Positions 14,807 through 23,016 of a DNA stretch of 64,000 nt are shown piece by piece. Within the stretch, counting starts at the first letter, position 1; every line of letters begins with the position of its first letter. The stretch spans positions 124,001-188,000 of the forward strand of contig JAIELJ010000005.1 of the NCBI GenBank assembly GCA_019753105.1, in the 5' to 3' direction. The notes beneath the pieces were generated by a model. That model was not told the origin of the DNA. It searched no databases and saw only the letters and a program-made list of their open reading frames with translations. Made by a program: the position numbers and the translations under genes. Source of the DNA: Hyphomonadaceae bacterium. GTDB taxonomy: Bacteria > Pseudomonadota > Alphaproteobacteria > Caulobacterales > Aquidulcibacteraceae.

Positions 14807-17056
14807 ATGCGGGGTGGTTTGGGGAAAAGGGCTGTCTGGAGCACGGCGGCTGTCGCCTTGGCGCTGGGCGCGTCCGCACTGCCGGCGGCGGCGGAAGAGG
14901 ACAGCGGCGACGGTGAGCAAGTAACGGTAACGGCGACGCGCTCGGCTCTGAACGTCGATGCCGCCCCGAGCGTCGTCACGGTGATCGACGCGGACGAGAT
15001 CGAGGAAAACCTCGCCACCGACATCAAGGATTTGGTTCGCTTTGAGCCTGGCGTTTCGGTGCCAACCTCGCCGTCGCGCTTTGGCGCGGCGCTGGGCGCC
15101 ACTGGCCGCGACGGCAATTCGGGTTTCACCATCCGAGGCATGGGCGGCAACCGCGTCCTGTTTCAAGTCGACGGCATACGCGTGCCGGACGGCTTCAGCT
15201 TTGGTCCGAACGCCTTCGGCCGCGGTGACTATGTCGATCTTGACCTGCTGCAAGCGGTCGAAATCGTGCGGGGCCCTGCATCGGTGTTGTACGGCAGCGA
15301 TGGCCTTGCCGGCGTGGTGAGCTTCATCACCCGCGATCCGGCAGACTTTCTGCGTGATGATGAAGCCTTCGTGGCGCGCGCACGGCTTTCTTACGCAAGC
15401 GCCGACGACAGTTTCGCGCAGAACCTGACCGGCGCGTTTCGTTTGAACGCACAGGTCTCCGCGCTTGTCGCGTACACGCATCGCGACGCGAGCGAGACTG
15501 AAAACCAGGGTTCAATCGACACGCCGGATTCACGCCGCACCGTGCCGAATCCACAGGATATCAGCAGCGACTCGGTGTTGGCGCGTGTCGTGTTCGAGCC
15601 CAGGGAGCAGCATCGCTTCCGCCTCACTGGCGATTACAGCGATCGCCAGATCGTCACCGAAGCGCTTTCAGGCCGCGCCATTCTGCCCCCGGTTGGTCCG
15701 CCGCTGTCGGCGGGCAGCGTGATCGATCTCGACGGCCTCGACGAAAGCGAGCGGTCGCGCATCACGCTCGACTATACGTTCACCGACGACGGTGGACTGA
15801 TCGATCGCGCGTTTATCGCCCTCTACGCCCAGGAGAGCTGGCTGCGTCAGTTCAGCGACGAAGATCGCAACACGTCGGCTGATCGCACGCGCGACACGAC
15901 GTACGACAACGATGTCTGGGGCGTCACCGCGCAAGGCGAGAGTCAGTTTGAAGCCGGCGCCATCAATCATCGCTTGGTGTACGGCGTCGACTATTCGGTG
16001 ACGACGCAAGGCGCGATCCGAGACGGCACAGTGCCAACGCCGCCTGCGGTTTTCCCAGACCGCCCGTTTCCGGAGACCGAATACACCCGCACGGGCATCT
16101 TCCTGGTCGATGAGATTTCGCTTGCGAATGGCGCGATCACGCTCTTCCCGGGCTTGCGCTACGACGAATACGAACTCAGCCCGCGCGACGATGCGCTTTA
16201 TGCTGGCCTGCTCTCGGGCCAGAGCGGCGATCACGTCTCGCCGAAGTTCGGCATCGTTGCATGGCCGACGGATAATCTCGGGGTGTTCTTCAACTACGCC
16301 GAAGGCTTTAAGGCGCCGGCGCCGAGCGAAGTGAACAATTACTTCGAGAACCTCTCGCTTGGCGCATTTGGCCAAGCCTACACATCGATCCCAAACCCTG
16401 ATCTCGATCCTGAAACCAGTAACGGTTTCGAAGCGGGCATCCGCGGTCGAAACTGGATGATGTTCGCCGGCACGTGGGATTGGAGTGCATCAGCGTTCTC
16501 GTCCTTTTACGAGGACTTCATCAGCCAGCAGATCGTGAGCGGCGCGGGTTCGGCGATCGATCCGTTCGTCTATCAATACATCAATCTCAACGAAGTTGAG
16601 ATCTGGGGGCTCGAAGCGCGGGCCAACGGCGATTGGGGCAATGGCTGGGGGCTCACCGTCGCCGCGTCGTTCGCCGAAGGTGAACAGACAACGCCTGCCG
16701 GCACTGCGCCGCTGGAGACCGTCGATCCATTCCGCCTGGTGACAGGGCTTCGCTTCGACGCGCCGAGCGGCAATTGGGGCGGCCAAGCGATCTGGACGTA
16801 TTCGTCACAAGTCGATGAGGACGATGTGACCACTCCCGCGACAGCGTTTCGCCCAGGCGCGGTCAGCATCGTTGATCTCACCGCCTATTGGAACGTCACC
16901 GATGCGGCGACCGTGCGCGCCGGAATCTTCAATGTGACCGACGCGACCTATTGGTGGTGGAGCGATGCGCGCGGCTTGAGCGCCGCATCGCCGGCGCGCG
17001 ACGCCTTCACCCAACCTGGGCGGAATTACTCGGTTTCTGTGGCGTATCGGTTCTGA
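14807..17056 (+). CDS. TonB-dependent outer membrane receptor, hemoglobin/heme type
   Basis: A 749-residue outer membrane receptor: signal peptide (cleavage near LPAAAEE), TonB box EQVTVTATRS, plug domain with SVVTVIDADEIEENLATDIK and FTIRGMGGNRVLFQVDGIRV, then a 22-strand barrel ending SVAYRF with the terminal Phe needed for assembly. LYGSDGLAGVVSFITRDP and the tail arrangement fit the hemoglobin/transferrin/lactoferrin subfamily. AAGGAG precedes the ATG. A TGCGA-N5-TCGCA palindrome lies upstream, and a DUF6607 gene follows 13 bases after the stop. Heme as ligand is inferred; the NPNL and FRAP signatures were not seen. Confidence 0.85.
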   Translation: MRGGLGKRAVWSTAAVALALGASALPAAAEEDSGDGEQVTVTATRSALNVDAAPSVVTVIDADEIEENLATDIKDLVRFEPGVSVPTSPSRFGAALGATGRDGNSGFTIRGMGGNRVLFQVDGIRVPDGFSFGPNAFGRGDYVDLDLLQAVEIVRGPASVLYGSDGLAGVVSFITRDPADFLRDDEAFVARARLSYASADDSFAQNLTGAFRLNAQVSALVAYTHRDASETENQGSIDTPDSRRTVPNPQDISSDSVLARVVFEPREQHRFRLTGDYSDRQIVTEALSGRAILPPVGPPLSAGSVIDLDGLDESERSRITLDYTFTDDGGLIDRAFIALYAQESWLRQFSDEDRNTSADRTRDTTYDNDVWGVTAQGESQFEAGAINHRLVYGVDYSVTTQGAIRDGTVPTPPAVFPDRPFPETEYTRTGIFLVDEISLANGAITLFPGLRYDEYELSPRDDALYAGLLSGQSGDHVSPKFGIVAWPTDNLGVFFNYAEGFKAPAPSEVNNYFENLSLGAFGQAYTSIPNPDLDPETSNGFEAGIRGRNWMMFAGTWDWSASAFSSFYEDFISQQIVSGAGSAIDPFVYQYINLNEVEIWGLEARANGDWGNGWGLTVAASFAEGEQTTPAGTAPLETVDPFRLVTGLRFDAPSGNWGGQAIWTYSSQVDEDDVTTPATAFRPGAVSIVDLTAYWNVTDAATVRAGIFNVTDATYWWWSDARGLSAASPARDAFTQPGRNYSVSVAYRF

Positions 17057-17069
17057 GGAGGATGGAACG

Positions 17070-18047
17070 ATGCAAGTGAATGTAACGCGGCGCGCGTCGC
17101 TAATGGCGTTTGCCGGCGCTGGTTTGGCCCTCGCCGCACCCGGCGTCGCACTCGCGCAAGCGCGGCGCCTGCCTGCAAACGTGGAGCGCGATCGGCAATC
17201 GATTCTGGCTATGGCCGGCGACTATCGCGTGCGCTTCAATTTCGATGAAACAGTGCCGTTCGTGAGCGATTACACGCCGCGCGAACCGACCACGAGCGGC
17301 GGCTACGAGAGCGTGCGCGTGATCGAGGATCGTGGCGAGTTCATCTCGCTGCAACACCTGCTCGTCGCCGAACACGAGGGGCAGACGTTCATCATCAAGC
17401 ATTGGCGTCAGGACTGGACATACCAGCCGCGCACCGTGCTCGTGTACGATCGCTTGAACTATTGGTCGCTCGCGAATGTCTCGTCAGCCGACCGCAGGAG
17501 CGCGTGGTCGCAGACTGTTTGGCAGACGGATGATTCACCGCGTTATGGCGGCGTCGGTTCGTGGAACTACGATAACAACCGCACGATCTGGATCAGCGGC
17601 GGCACCGCGCGTCCGTTGGCGCGCCGCGATGCGATCCGCAACCCGCCCTACATCCGCTACACGTCGATCAATCGCCATGCATTGACGCCGACCGGCTGGG
17701 TACATGAGCAGGACAACGAGAAGATTGGCGAGCGCGGAGGTGCGATGGTGGCCATCGTCCATGAGGACGGTGTGAACACTTACGATCGGTTCAGCGACTA
17801 TCCTGTCGCTGCAGCTGACGCGTACTGGCAATCGACCGCAGATTATTGGGCGGGCGTGCGCGGCGCCTGGGACGAGGCGATCGCGCGCCGCCGCGGCGTG
17901 TGGGTCGAGGAAGAAGCGCAAAACGGCGCCATCACGGGCCCTACGCTGATGGGCCTCGCCGACCGCATCCACGCCGGCGAGATCACCACTCCACCGGCCA
18001 TCACCGAAGCGCGCTCGGCCATAGCGATCGCGACGAGCCAAGCTTAA
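17070..18047 (+). CDS. DUF6607 family secreted protein
   Basis: A 325-residue exported protein. The N-terminus has a Tat-like signal (TRRASLMAFAG followed by a hydrophobic stretch and ALAQA). The body is rich in Trp, Tyr and Asp (HWRQDWTYQPRTVLVYD, WSQTVWQTDDSPRYGGVGSW), as in DUF6607 proteins, which often accompany TonB heme receptors. Two conserved histidines and many aromatics could suit a heme-binding role, but this is not demonstrated. GGAGGATGG precedes the ATG, and it is almost certainly co-transcribed with the receptor. It overlaps the convergent NAGPA-type gene by four bases. Confidence 0.72.
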   Translation: MQVNVTRRASLMAFAGAGLALAAPGVALAQARRLPANVERDRQSILAMAGDYRVRFNFDETVPFVSDYTPREPTTSGGYESVRVIEDRGEFISLQHLLVAEHEGQTFIIKHWRQDWTYQPRTVLVYDRLNYWSLANVSSADRRSAWSQTVWQTDDSPRYGGVGSWNYDNNRTIWISGGTARPLARRDAIRNPPYIRYTSINRHALTPTGWVHEQDNEKIGERGGAMVAIVHEDGVNTYDRFSDYPVAAADAYWQSTADYWAGVRGAWDEAIARRRGVWVEEEAQNGAITGPTLMGLADRIHAGEITTPPAITEARSAIAIATSQA

Positions 18048-18820
18048 TCGCGTGCGAGAACGGCAATCAGGGGCCCAAGCTCTTGGTTGCCGTCTCTGCG
18101 CTCCATGTGGGGCGCCCAGAGGCTTGAGACCGAGCCGTCCAAAAAGAGCGCATCATCGCAGCCGAGTTCGTCGCGAAAGAAGCGCGCGAAGCGGCCGAAT
18201 GAGACGGCGCCCGAGCTGATGACAAAATACGCCGTGTTTCCGCCGCGGACGCCGACCCCGTTGCGCACATAGCGCGAGGGGCCGTCGTCCTGGAAGCGCG
18301 GATGCAGCGCGCCATCAATTACCAGCATCGGCCCCGATTGCGTGGCCCAGCGCGTCGCGCGGGGCTCCGCAGCATAGACTTCGGACGTGCTGACATGCAC
18401 CTCGCCATTTTCGTTCTGCCAGAACACGCCGTTCGGCATCATGTGAAAATTGCCTGGGCCGTCGTTCAAATTGATCCGATGTTCTTGCGCGCCATCGGCG
18501 ATGTAGAGGCCTATTGGTGCGCCTCTGTCGTCATACATGCCGGCATTCATGGCGAAGCGTAAGCGCGCGGCGTCGTCGCCGAGAAACGTAGAGAGGCGTT
18601 CGAAACCACGCAAATAAGCGCCTTCCGCGTCACGTGACGCGAACACCAGATCCTCGCTGCGCGCGTCGAACACGCACACCGTGAAGCGCGAACCCTCGAA
18701 CGTGCGCACGCTGCAGGGCGGCGGTTCGCTTTCGCGTGGCCAAGCAGACCACGCGGTTAAGCCGAGCACGAGAACGGCAACACTGACGCCGAGCGCCAAG
18801 ATCCGACGTGACACTTTCAT
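18044..18820 (-). CDS. Phosphodiester glycosidase family protein (NAGPA/DUF2233)
   Basis: A 258-residue protein with an N-terminal membrane anchor or signal (residues 7-26) and the NAGPA-like domain: FAMNAGMYDDRGAPIGLYI near 90, NFHMMPNGVFW near 125, QSGPMLVIDGALHP near 160, and GCDDALFLDGSVSSLW near 220. Relatives remove blocking sugars from phosphodiesters. It is probably periplasmic. No functional link to the convergent heme genes is evident. Confidence 0.8.
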   Translation of the reverse strand: MKVSRRILALGVSVAVLVLGLTAWSAWPRESEPPPCSVRTFEGSRFTVCVFDARSEDLVFASRDAEGAYLRGFERLSTFLGDDAARLRFAMNAGMYDDRGAPIGLYIADGAQEHRINLNDGPGNFHMMPNGVFWQNENGEVHVSTSEVYAAEPRATRWATQSGPMLVIDGALHPRFQDDGPSRYVRNGVGVRGGNTAYFVISSGAVSFGRFARFFRDELGCDDALFLDGSVSSLWAPHMERRDGNQELGPLIAVLARD

Positions 18821-18936
18821 TAGCGCCCGTAAAAGCCTGCTTTGCGTGTCGGCTCAAGCACAAGCTGCGGCATTGCGCCCCCTGTGCGCTCGCGCCGCGT
18901 TGCTAGTGCAGGGCGCGCCGGGCTTAGCTTTAAACC

Positions 18937-19620
18937 ATGAACGAGCCGGTTGAGACGCCGCGGCGCAGGCTGACGGGGGCGGTTGTGCCTGCGATTGCGG
19001 CTGCGCTTTTGGCGGCGCTCGCCGTGATGCTGCTCGTCGGCCGCAATGGTGGCGCGGAGAAGAGCGCCTCGAACGGCGTCTCAATGGAGAACTGCATCCT
19101 CAATAATGCCGACGCCGTGGGCGGGCCGATTGAGTTGCAGGATTCAAATGGCGCGCGCGTAACGCAGGCCGATTTCGCGGGCCAGCCCGCGGTCATCTAT
19201 TTTGGCTTTACGCATTGCCCGGATATCTGCCCGACATCGATGTACGCGCTCGCCGCAGCACAAGCGTTGCCTGGCGGCTTTGACGTCCAGCCAATTTTGA
19301 TCAGCGTCGATCCCGCGCGTGATACGCCTGAAGTCATGGGCCTTTATGCGCGCACCGAGGGTTTTCCCTCTGGTCTAACCGGCCTCACTGGAACGCCTGA
19401 GCAGGTCGAGGCGGCAAAGCGTTCTTTCCAGGTCTTCTCGCAGCGCGTCGACATCCCGGACGCGCCGGCCGGCGTCTACAACGTGGATCACTCGTCATTT
19501 TTCTACGTCCTGGATGATCAATGGCGCACGCGCTCGATTATCCGCACGAACGGCGCGAGCCCCGAGCAGGTGGCTGCTTGCATCGCCGCCGGGCTTGAGC
19601 GGACGGACCTGCCCAGCTGA
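18937..19620 (+). CDS. SCO1/SenC family copper chaperone
   Basis: A 227-residue protein with one N-terminal transmembrane helix (residues 13-32) and a thioredoxin fold. The copper site is complete: FTHCPDICPTS (CxxxC) and the distal His in YNVDHSSFFY. SCO proteins deliver copper to the CuA centre of cytochrome oxidase, or act as periplasmic thiol reductases. It stands alone, with no oxidase genes beside it. Confidence 0.9.
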   Translation: MNEPVETPRRRLTGAVVPAIAAALLAALAVMLLVGRNGGAEKSASNGVSMENCILNNADAVGGPIELQDSNGARVTQADFAGQPAVIYFGFTHCPDICPTSMYALAAAQALPGGFDVQPILISVDPARDTPEVMGLYARTEGFPSGLTGLTGTPEQVEAAKRSFQVFSQRVDIPDAPAGVYNVDHSSFFYVLDDQWRTRSIIRTNGASPEQVAACIAAGLERTDLPS

Positions 19621-19851
19621 CATTATGGGAAGCGGCGGGGCATTCGGCGCTTGCGGCGCTGGTAACTAACATTACGTTTATCGGTACGGCCGGGCGGGGA
19701 ACCCTTTGGTCTGCTAGGGCTTGAGGCTAGTTCGCCCGTCTGGCACCGCAGTGCAGCGTTTGCGGCTATCAGGCGTCTTAGCTTGTTGGAAATGGGGGAG
19801 CGCGCACGATCCGAGACTCGGATTGCTGCGGCGCAGCACGGAAGGGCCGGA

Positions 19852-21147
19852 ATGCTCTACTCGCTTTATGAACTGGGCCACATGTCTGTGGCGCCCCTTC
19901 GCATTGCCGCTTTGATGCAATCGACGGTGCTGCGCTCGCCTATGAACCCGATGGCCGACACTGAAATCGGGCGCACGGCCGCGGCCGCTTCGGACCTCTT
20001 TGAATCGGTGACGCGACGCTATGCGAAGCCGAAGTGGAAATTGCCGACGACGTCGGTGAACGATGTTGAAGTGCCAGTGAGCGTCGAGATCGCTTGGTCG
20101 ACGCCGTGGTGCAACATGCTGCACTTCGCGCGCGATGCAGAGGCGCTCAACGCCGCTCGCGGCGAGCGCGTCGATCCAACGGTGTTGATCGTCGCCCCGA
20201 TGTCGGGTCACTACGCGACCTTGCTTCGCGATACCGTGATGGCGTTCCTGCCGGAGCATGAAGTTTACGTCACCGATTGGGCCGATGCGCGCATGGTGCC
20301 GGTGCTCGCGGGGCGCTTCGATCTCAACGACTACATCGATCACGTCATGGGCATGCTGCGCGCGCTCGGGCCGGACACGCATGTCGTGGCTGTCTGCCAA
20401 CCGGGGCCTGCTGTGCTCGCCGCTGTTTCTTTGATGGCGGAGGAAGACGATCCGTGCGCGCCGGCGACGATGACGATCATGGGCTCGCCCATCGATGCGC
20501 GCAAATCGCCGACGGCGCCGAACAAGCTCGCCGAAACGCGCGATCTCGACTGGTTCAAGAACAATATGATCCACTCGGTGCCGGCGATTTATCCGGGCGC
20601 GTTCCGGCGGGTGTATCCGGGCTTCGTGCAGCTCGCTTCGTTCATGGGCATGAACCTGTCGCGCCACGTCGATGCGCATTGGTCCTACTTCCAGAACCTG
20701 GTGAAGGAAGACGGTGACTCGACCGATAAGCACCGCGACTTCTACGACGAATATCTCGCTGTCATGGATCTTTCCGAAGAGTTCTACATCCAGACTCTCG
20801 TCGAAGTGTTTCAGGACTACACGCTCGCCAACGGCACGATGAAGCATCGTGGCCGCAGCGTCGATCCAGGCAAGATCACCAAGACGGCGTTGCTCACTGT
20901 CGAAGGCGAGAACGACGATATCTCCGGCATTGGCCAAACGCAAGCCGCGCACGATCTCTGCGTAAACATTCCAGAGCACATGCGCCGCGATTACATTCAG
21001 CCGGCCGTCGGCCACTATGGCGTGTTCTCCGGTCGTCGCTTCCGCACGGAAATTTATCCGCGCGTGCGCGACTTCATGCGAGGCTTTCAAAGCGCTGCGT
21101 CACGCGCAGACAAACGCGCGAAGCTGAAGTTGGTAAGCGAAGGCTAA
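19852..21147 (+). CDS. phaZ: Intracellular polyhydroxybutyrate depolymerase
   Basis: A 431-residue alpha/beta hydrolase of the intracellular PHA depolymerase family, which mobilises storage granules. The nucleophile is the Cys of VVAVCQPGPAV (in place of the usual lipase-box Ser), with Asp in VEGENDDISGIG and His in AVGHYGVFSGRRF. The ATG at 19852 (MLYSLYELGH) is chosen because GAAGGG lies upstream and the family begins with this LYELxH stretch. The longer frame from 19783 adds unrelated residues. No phaC or phasin gene is adjacent. It overlaps the convergent GFA gene by four bases. Confidence 0.92.
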   Translation: MLYSLYELGHMSVAPLRIAALMQSTVLRSPMNPMADTEIGRTAAAASDLFESVTRRYAKPKWKLPTTSVNDVEVPVSVEIAWSTPWCNMLHFARDAEALNAARGERVDPTVLIVAPMSGHYATLLRDTVMAFLPEHEVYVTDWADARMVPVLAGRFDLNDYIDHVMGMLRALGPDTHVVAVCQPGPAVLAAVSLMAEEDDPCAPATMTIMGSPIDARKSPTAPNKLAETRDLDWFKNNMIHSVPAIYPGAFRRVYPGFVQLASFMGMNLSRHVDAHWSYFQNLVKEDGDSTDKHRDFYDEYLAVMDLSEEFYIQTLVEVFQDYTLANGTMKHRGRSVDPGKITKTALLTVEGENDDISGIGQTQAAHDLCVNIPEHMRRDYIQPAVGHYGVFSGRRFRTEIYPRVRDFMRGFQSAASRADKRAKLKLVSEG

Positions 21148-21536
21148 GCTTTCGGGCCGGACCATCCACCTGCCGGATTGCCTTCAACGAGAGACATGCC
21201 TTTCCCCTCCGCTGCGCGGACAGGGATAGCGGCGATGTCCAGCCCTTCGAGGCAGCGCACGTTGACGCCGTAATGATCAGGCATCGAGCGTTTGCGGTGA
21301 AACGGGTAGATGCCGCAGACGCTGCAAAAGTAGTGGCGCGCGATTTTGGTGTTCCACTGATAGAGCGTGAGTTTGTCGGCGCCGGCGAGCACTTTGAGCG
21401 CGCTTTCATGTAGGTTCGTCATCAGCGCGTTTTTCTTGCTGCAGAGCGAGCAATCGCATGTGTAGAGTTCCGTGATGTCGGCATCGACTTGGAATTGAAC
21501 ACCGCCGCAATGGCACGATCCGCGATAGACAGGCAT
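21144..21536 (-). CDS. GFA family zinc protein
   Basis: A 130-residue protein of the glutathione-dependent formaldehyde-activating (GFA) fold. Zinc ligands are visible in GSCHCGGVQF near residue 8, CDCSLCSKK near 30 and FCSVCGIYPFH near 72. Many GFA proteins have no proven formaldehyde activity, so only the fold and zinc sites are claimed. Compact single-domain length is normal. It is divergent from the YgjP-like gene, 72 bases away. Confidence 0.85.
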   Translation of the reverse strand: MPVYRGSCHCGGVQFQVDADITELYTCDCSLCSKKNALMTNLHESALKVLAGADKLTLYQWNTKIARHYFCSVCGIYPFHRKRSMPDHYGVNVRCLEGLDIAAIPVRAAEGKGMSLVEGNPAGGWSGPKA

Positions 21537-21608
21537 TTGCTCACCCTTTGGCGAAAGCTAACGCATGCGCGACAGTGCGTTAATGGGCGCGACGTGAGAT
21601 TCTTGCGT

Positions 21609-22355
21609 ATGCGTTTTGATTCGCACCGCAAGGCAGAAGAGCCAACTCAAACCGAGATCGAAACGATCGACGGTAAGCGCGTGCCGGTGAAGCTGATCGT
21701 CAATCCGCGCGCGCGGCATGTGTCGGTGCGTATCGATCCAACGCGGCGCGAAGCGATCGCGACGGCGCCGTCCAAGCGTTATCTGAAACATGCCGCGCAG
21801 TTCGCGGCGGAGCGCGCGGGCTGGATCGCAGCGGAGCTCTCACGGCTGCCGAAGGGTGTGAACCTTTCGCCAGGCTCCTTCGTGACATTTCGCGGCGTCG
21901 AGCATGAATTGATGATCGAGCGCGGCCGCGGGCACGCGCGGATCGAGCAGGATCTCATCCCGCGCATCGTCGTGCCGACGCTTGACCCGGCGCTCTTCGA
22001 GTCTCGGCTGATGCGGTACTTCAAAGATCAGGCGCGCGAAGATCTGATTGATCGCGTCGCCCACCATGCGGTGACGCTCGGCGTGAAGCCGGTGAAGATC
22101 CAGGTGAAGGAATTACGCTCGCGCTGGGGTTCATGCTCGGTCGATGGCGTACTCTCGTTCTCGTGGCGGCTTATTCTGGCGCCGCCTTACGTGCTCGATT
22201 ATCTCGCGGCGCATGAAGTCTCGCACCTGCGCGAGATGAACCACTCGCGCCGCTTTTGGGCGCAGGTGAAACGCTGCATGCCTGAGTACGAACGCGGCCG
22301 TGATTGGCTGCACGAGCACGGCTACGCGCTGCACGCAGTGGGACTGGCGCGTTAG
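21609..22355 (+). CDS. YgjP-like zinc metallopeptidase (DUF45/M48-type)
   Basis: A 248-residue protein of the YgjP/DUF45 family. HEVSHLREMNHSRRFW holds the HExxH zinc site and the downstream His; SRWGSCSVDGVLSFSWRLIL just before it is the family signature. The start at 21609 (MRFDSHRK) avoids an upstream stretch that runs over the GFA gene's 5' end. Substrates of the family are not known. No signal peptide, so cytoplasmic. It overlaps the cytochrome b561 gene by four bases at the 3' ends. Confidence 0.88.
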   Translation: MRFDSHRKAEEPTQTEIETIDGKRVPVKLIVNPRARHVSVRIDPTRREAIATAPSKRYLKHAAQFAAERAGWIAAELSRLPKGVNLSPGSFVTFRGVEHELMIERGRGHARIEQDLIPRIVVPTLDPALFESRLMRYFKDQAREDLIDRVAHHAVTLGVKPVKIQVKELRSRWGSCSVDGVLSFSWRLILAPPYVLDYLAAHEVSHLREMNHSRRFWAQVKRCMPEYERGRDWLHEHGYALHAVGLAR

Positions 22356-22915
22356 GCGTTTTTCGGCGGCGCCAGCATACGGCGCATGATCCCGTCGCGA
22401 TCGATGAAGACATGCTTCAGCGCACCTAGCACGTGCAGGCCGATGAAGACGATCAGCGCCCATCGGCCAACAGCGTGCATGAGTTCCGCGATTTCGTGGA
22501 TGCTCTCGTTGCGCTCAGCGAATGGGCTTGGGATCGAGAACACGTCGAACACATTGATCGCGCGCCCGCCTGACCAGATCGCCAGCGGGCCGCTGATGAT
22601 CTGGATCAGGATGCCGAGCAGCAAAATCTGGTGCGTCGCCACTGAGAGAAACTTCAGCAACGGCGTTTGTTCGGGCGGAGTTGGGCGCGGCTGTGCGTAG
22701 CTCGACACCACGCGCAACAACAGAATGAGAAAGAAGCTGGCGCCGAGACCGATGTGCCAGCCCATCAGGGCGGCGCGCGCCGCGCGATCACCCGCTTCTG
22801 CCGCCATGTCGGCGCGGAAGCCGGTGACCAACATGAGGATGACGGCGATGGCCGCCGTCCAATGGAGCGCGATCGAGAGCCAGCCGTAGCCGTCTTTGCT
22901 GTTGGTCCACTGCAT
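22352..22915 (-). CDS. Cytochrome b561 family membrane protein
   Basis: A 187-residue protein with four transmembrane helices. Heme-ligand histidines are in the usual places: IALHWTAA in helix 1, MGWHIGLG in helix 2, and LMHAVGRWALIVFIGLHVLGALKHVF in helices 3-4 (written here as separate segments LMHAVGRW and GLHVLGALKH). Family members pass electrons between quinone and periplasmic acceptors. AGGAACG precedes the ATG. Acceptor unknown. Confidence 0.88.
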   Translation of the reverse strand: MQWTNSKDGYGWLSIALHWTAAIAVILMLVTGFRADMAAEAGDRAARAALMGWHIGLGASFFLILLLRVVSSYAQPRPTPPEQTPLLKFLSVATHQILLLGILIQIISGPLAIWSGGRAINVFDVFSIPSPFAERNESIHEIAELMHAVGRWALIVFIGLHVLGALKHVFIDRDGIMRRMLAPPKNA

Positions 22916-23016
22916 TGATCGCGTTCCTGGTGCTGCTGAGCGAAGAGCTTATGCGCTAGCCCTATAACATCCAACGCGTCGCGATGGCGCCAATGCGTGT
23001 CAAAAGCGGCGACTTG

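Noticed and set aside
19714-21090. 458-codon minus-strand frame over phaZ
   Set aside because: Antisense shadow; phaZ has intact Cys, Asp and His active-site motifs.
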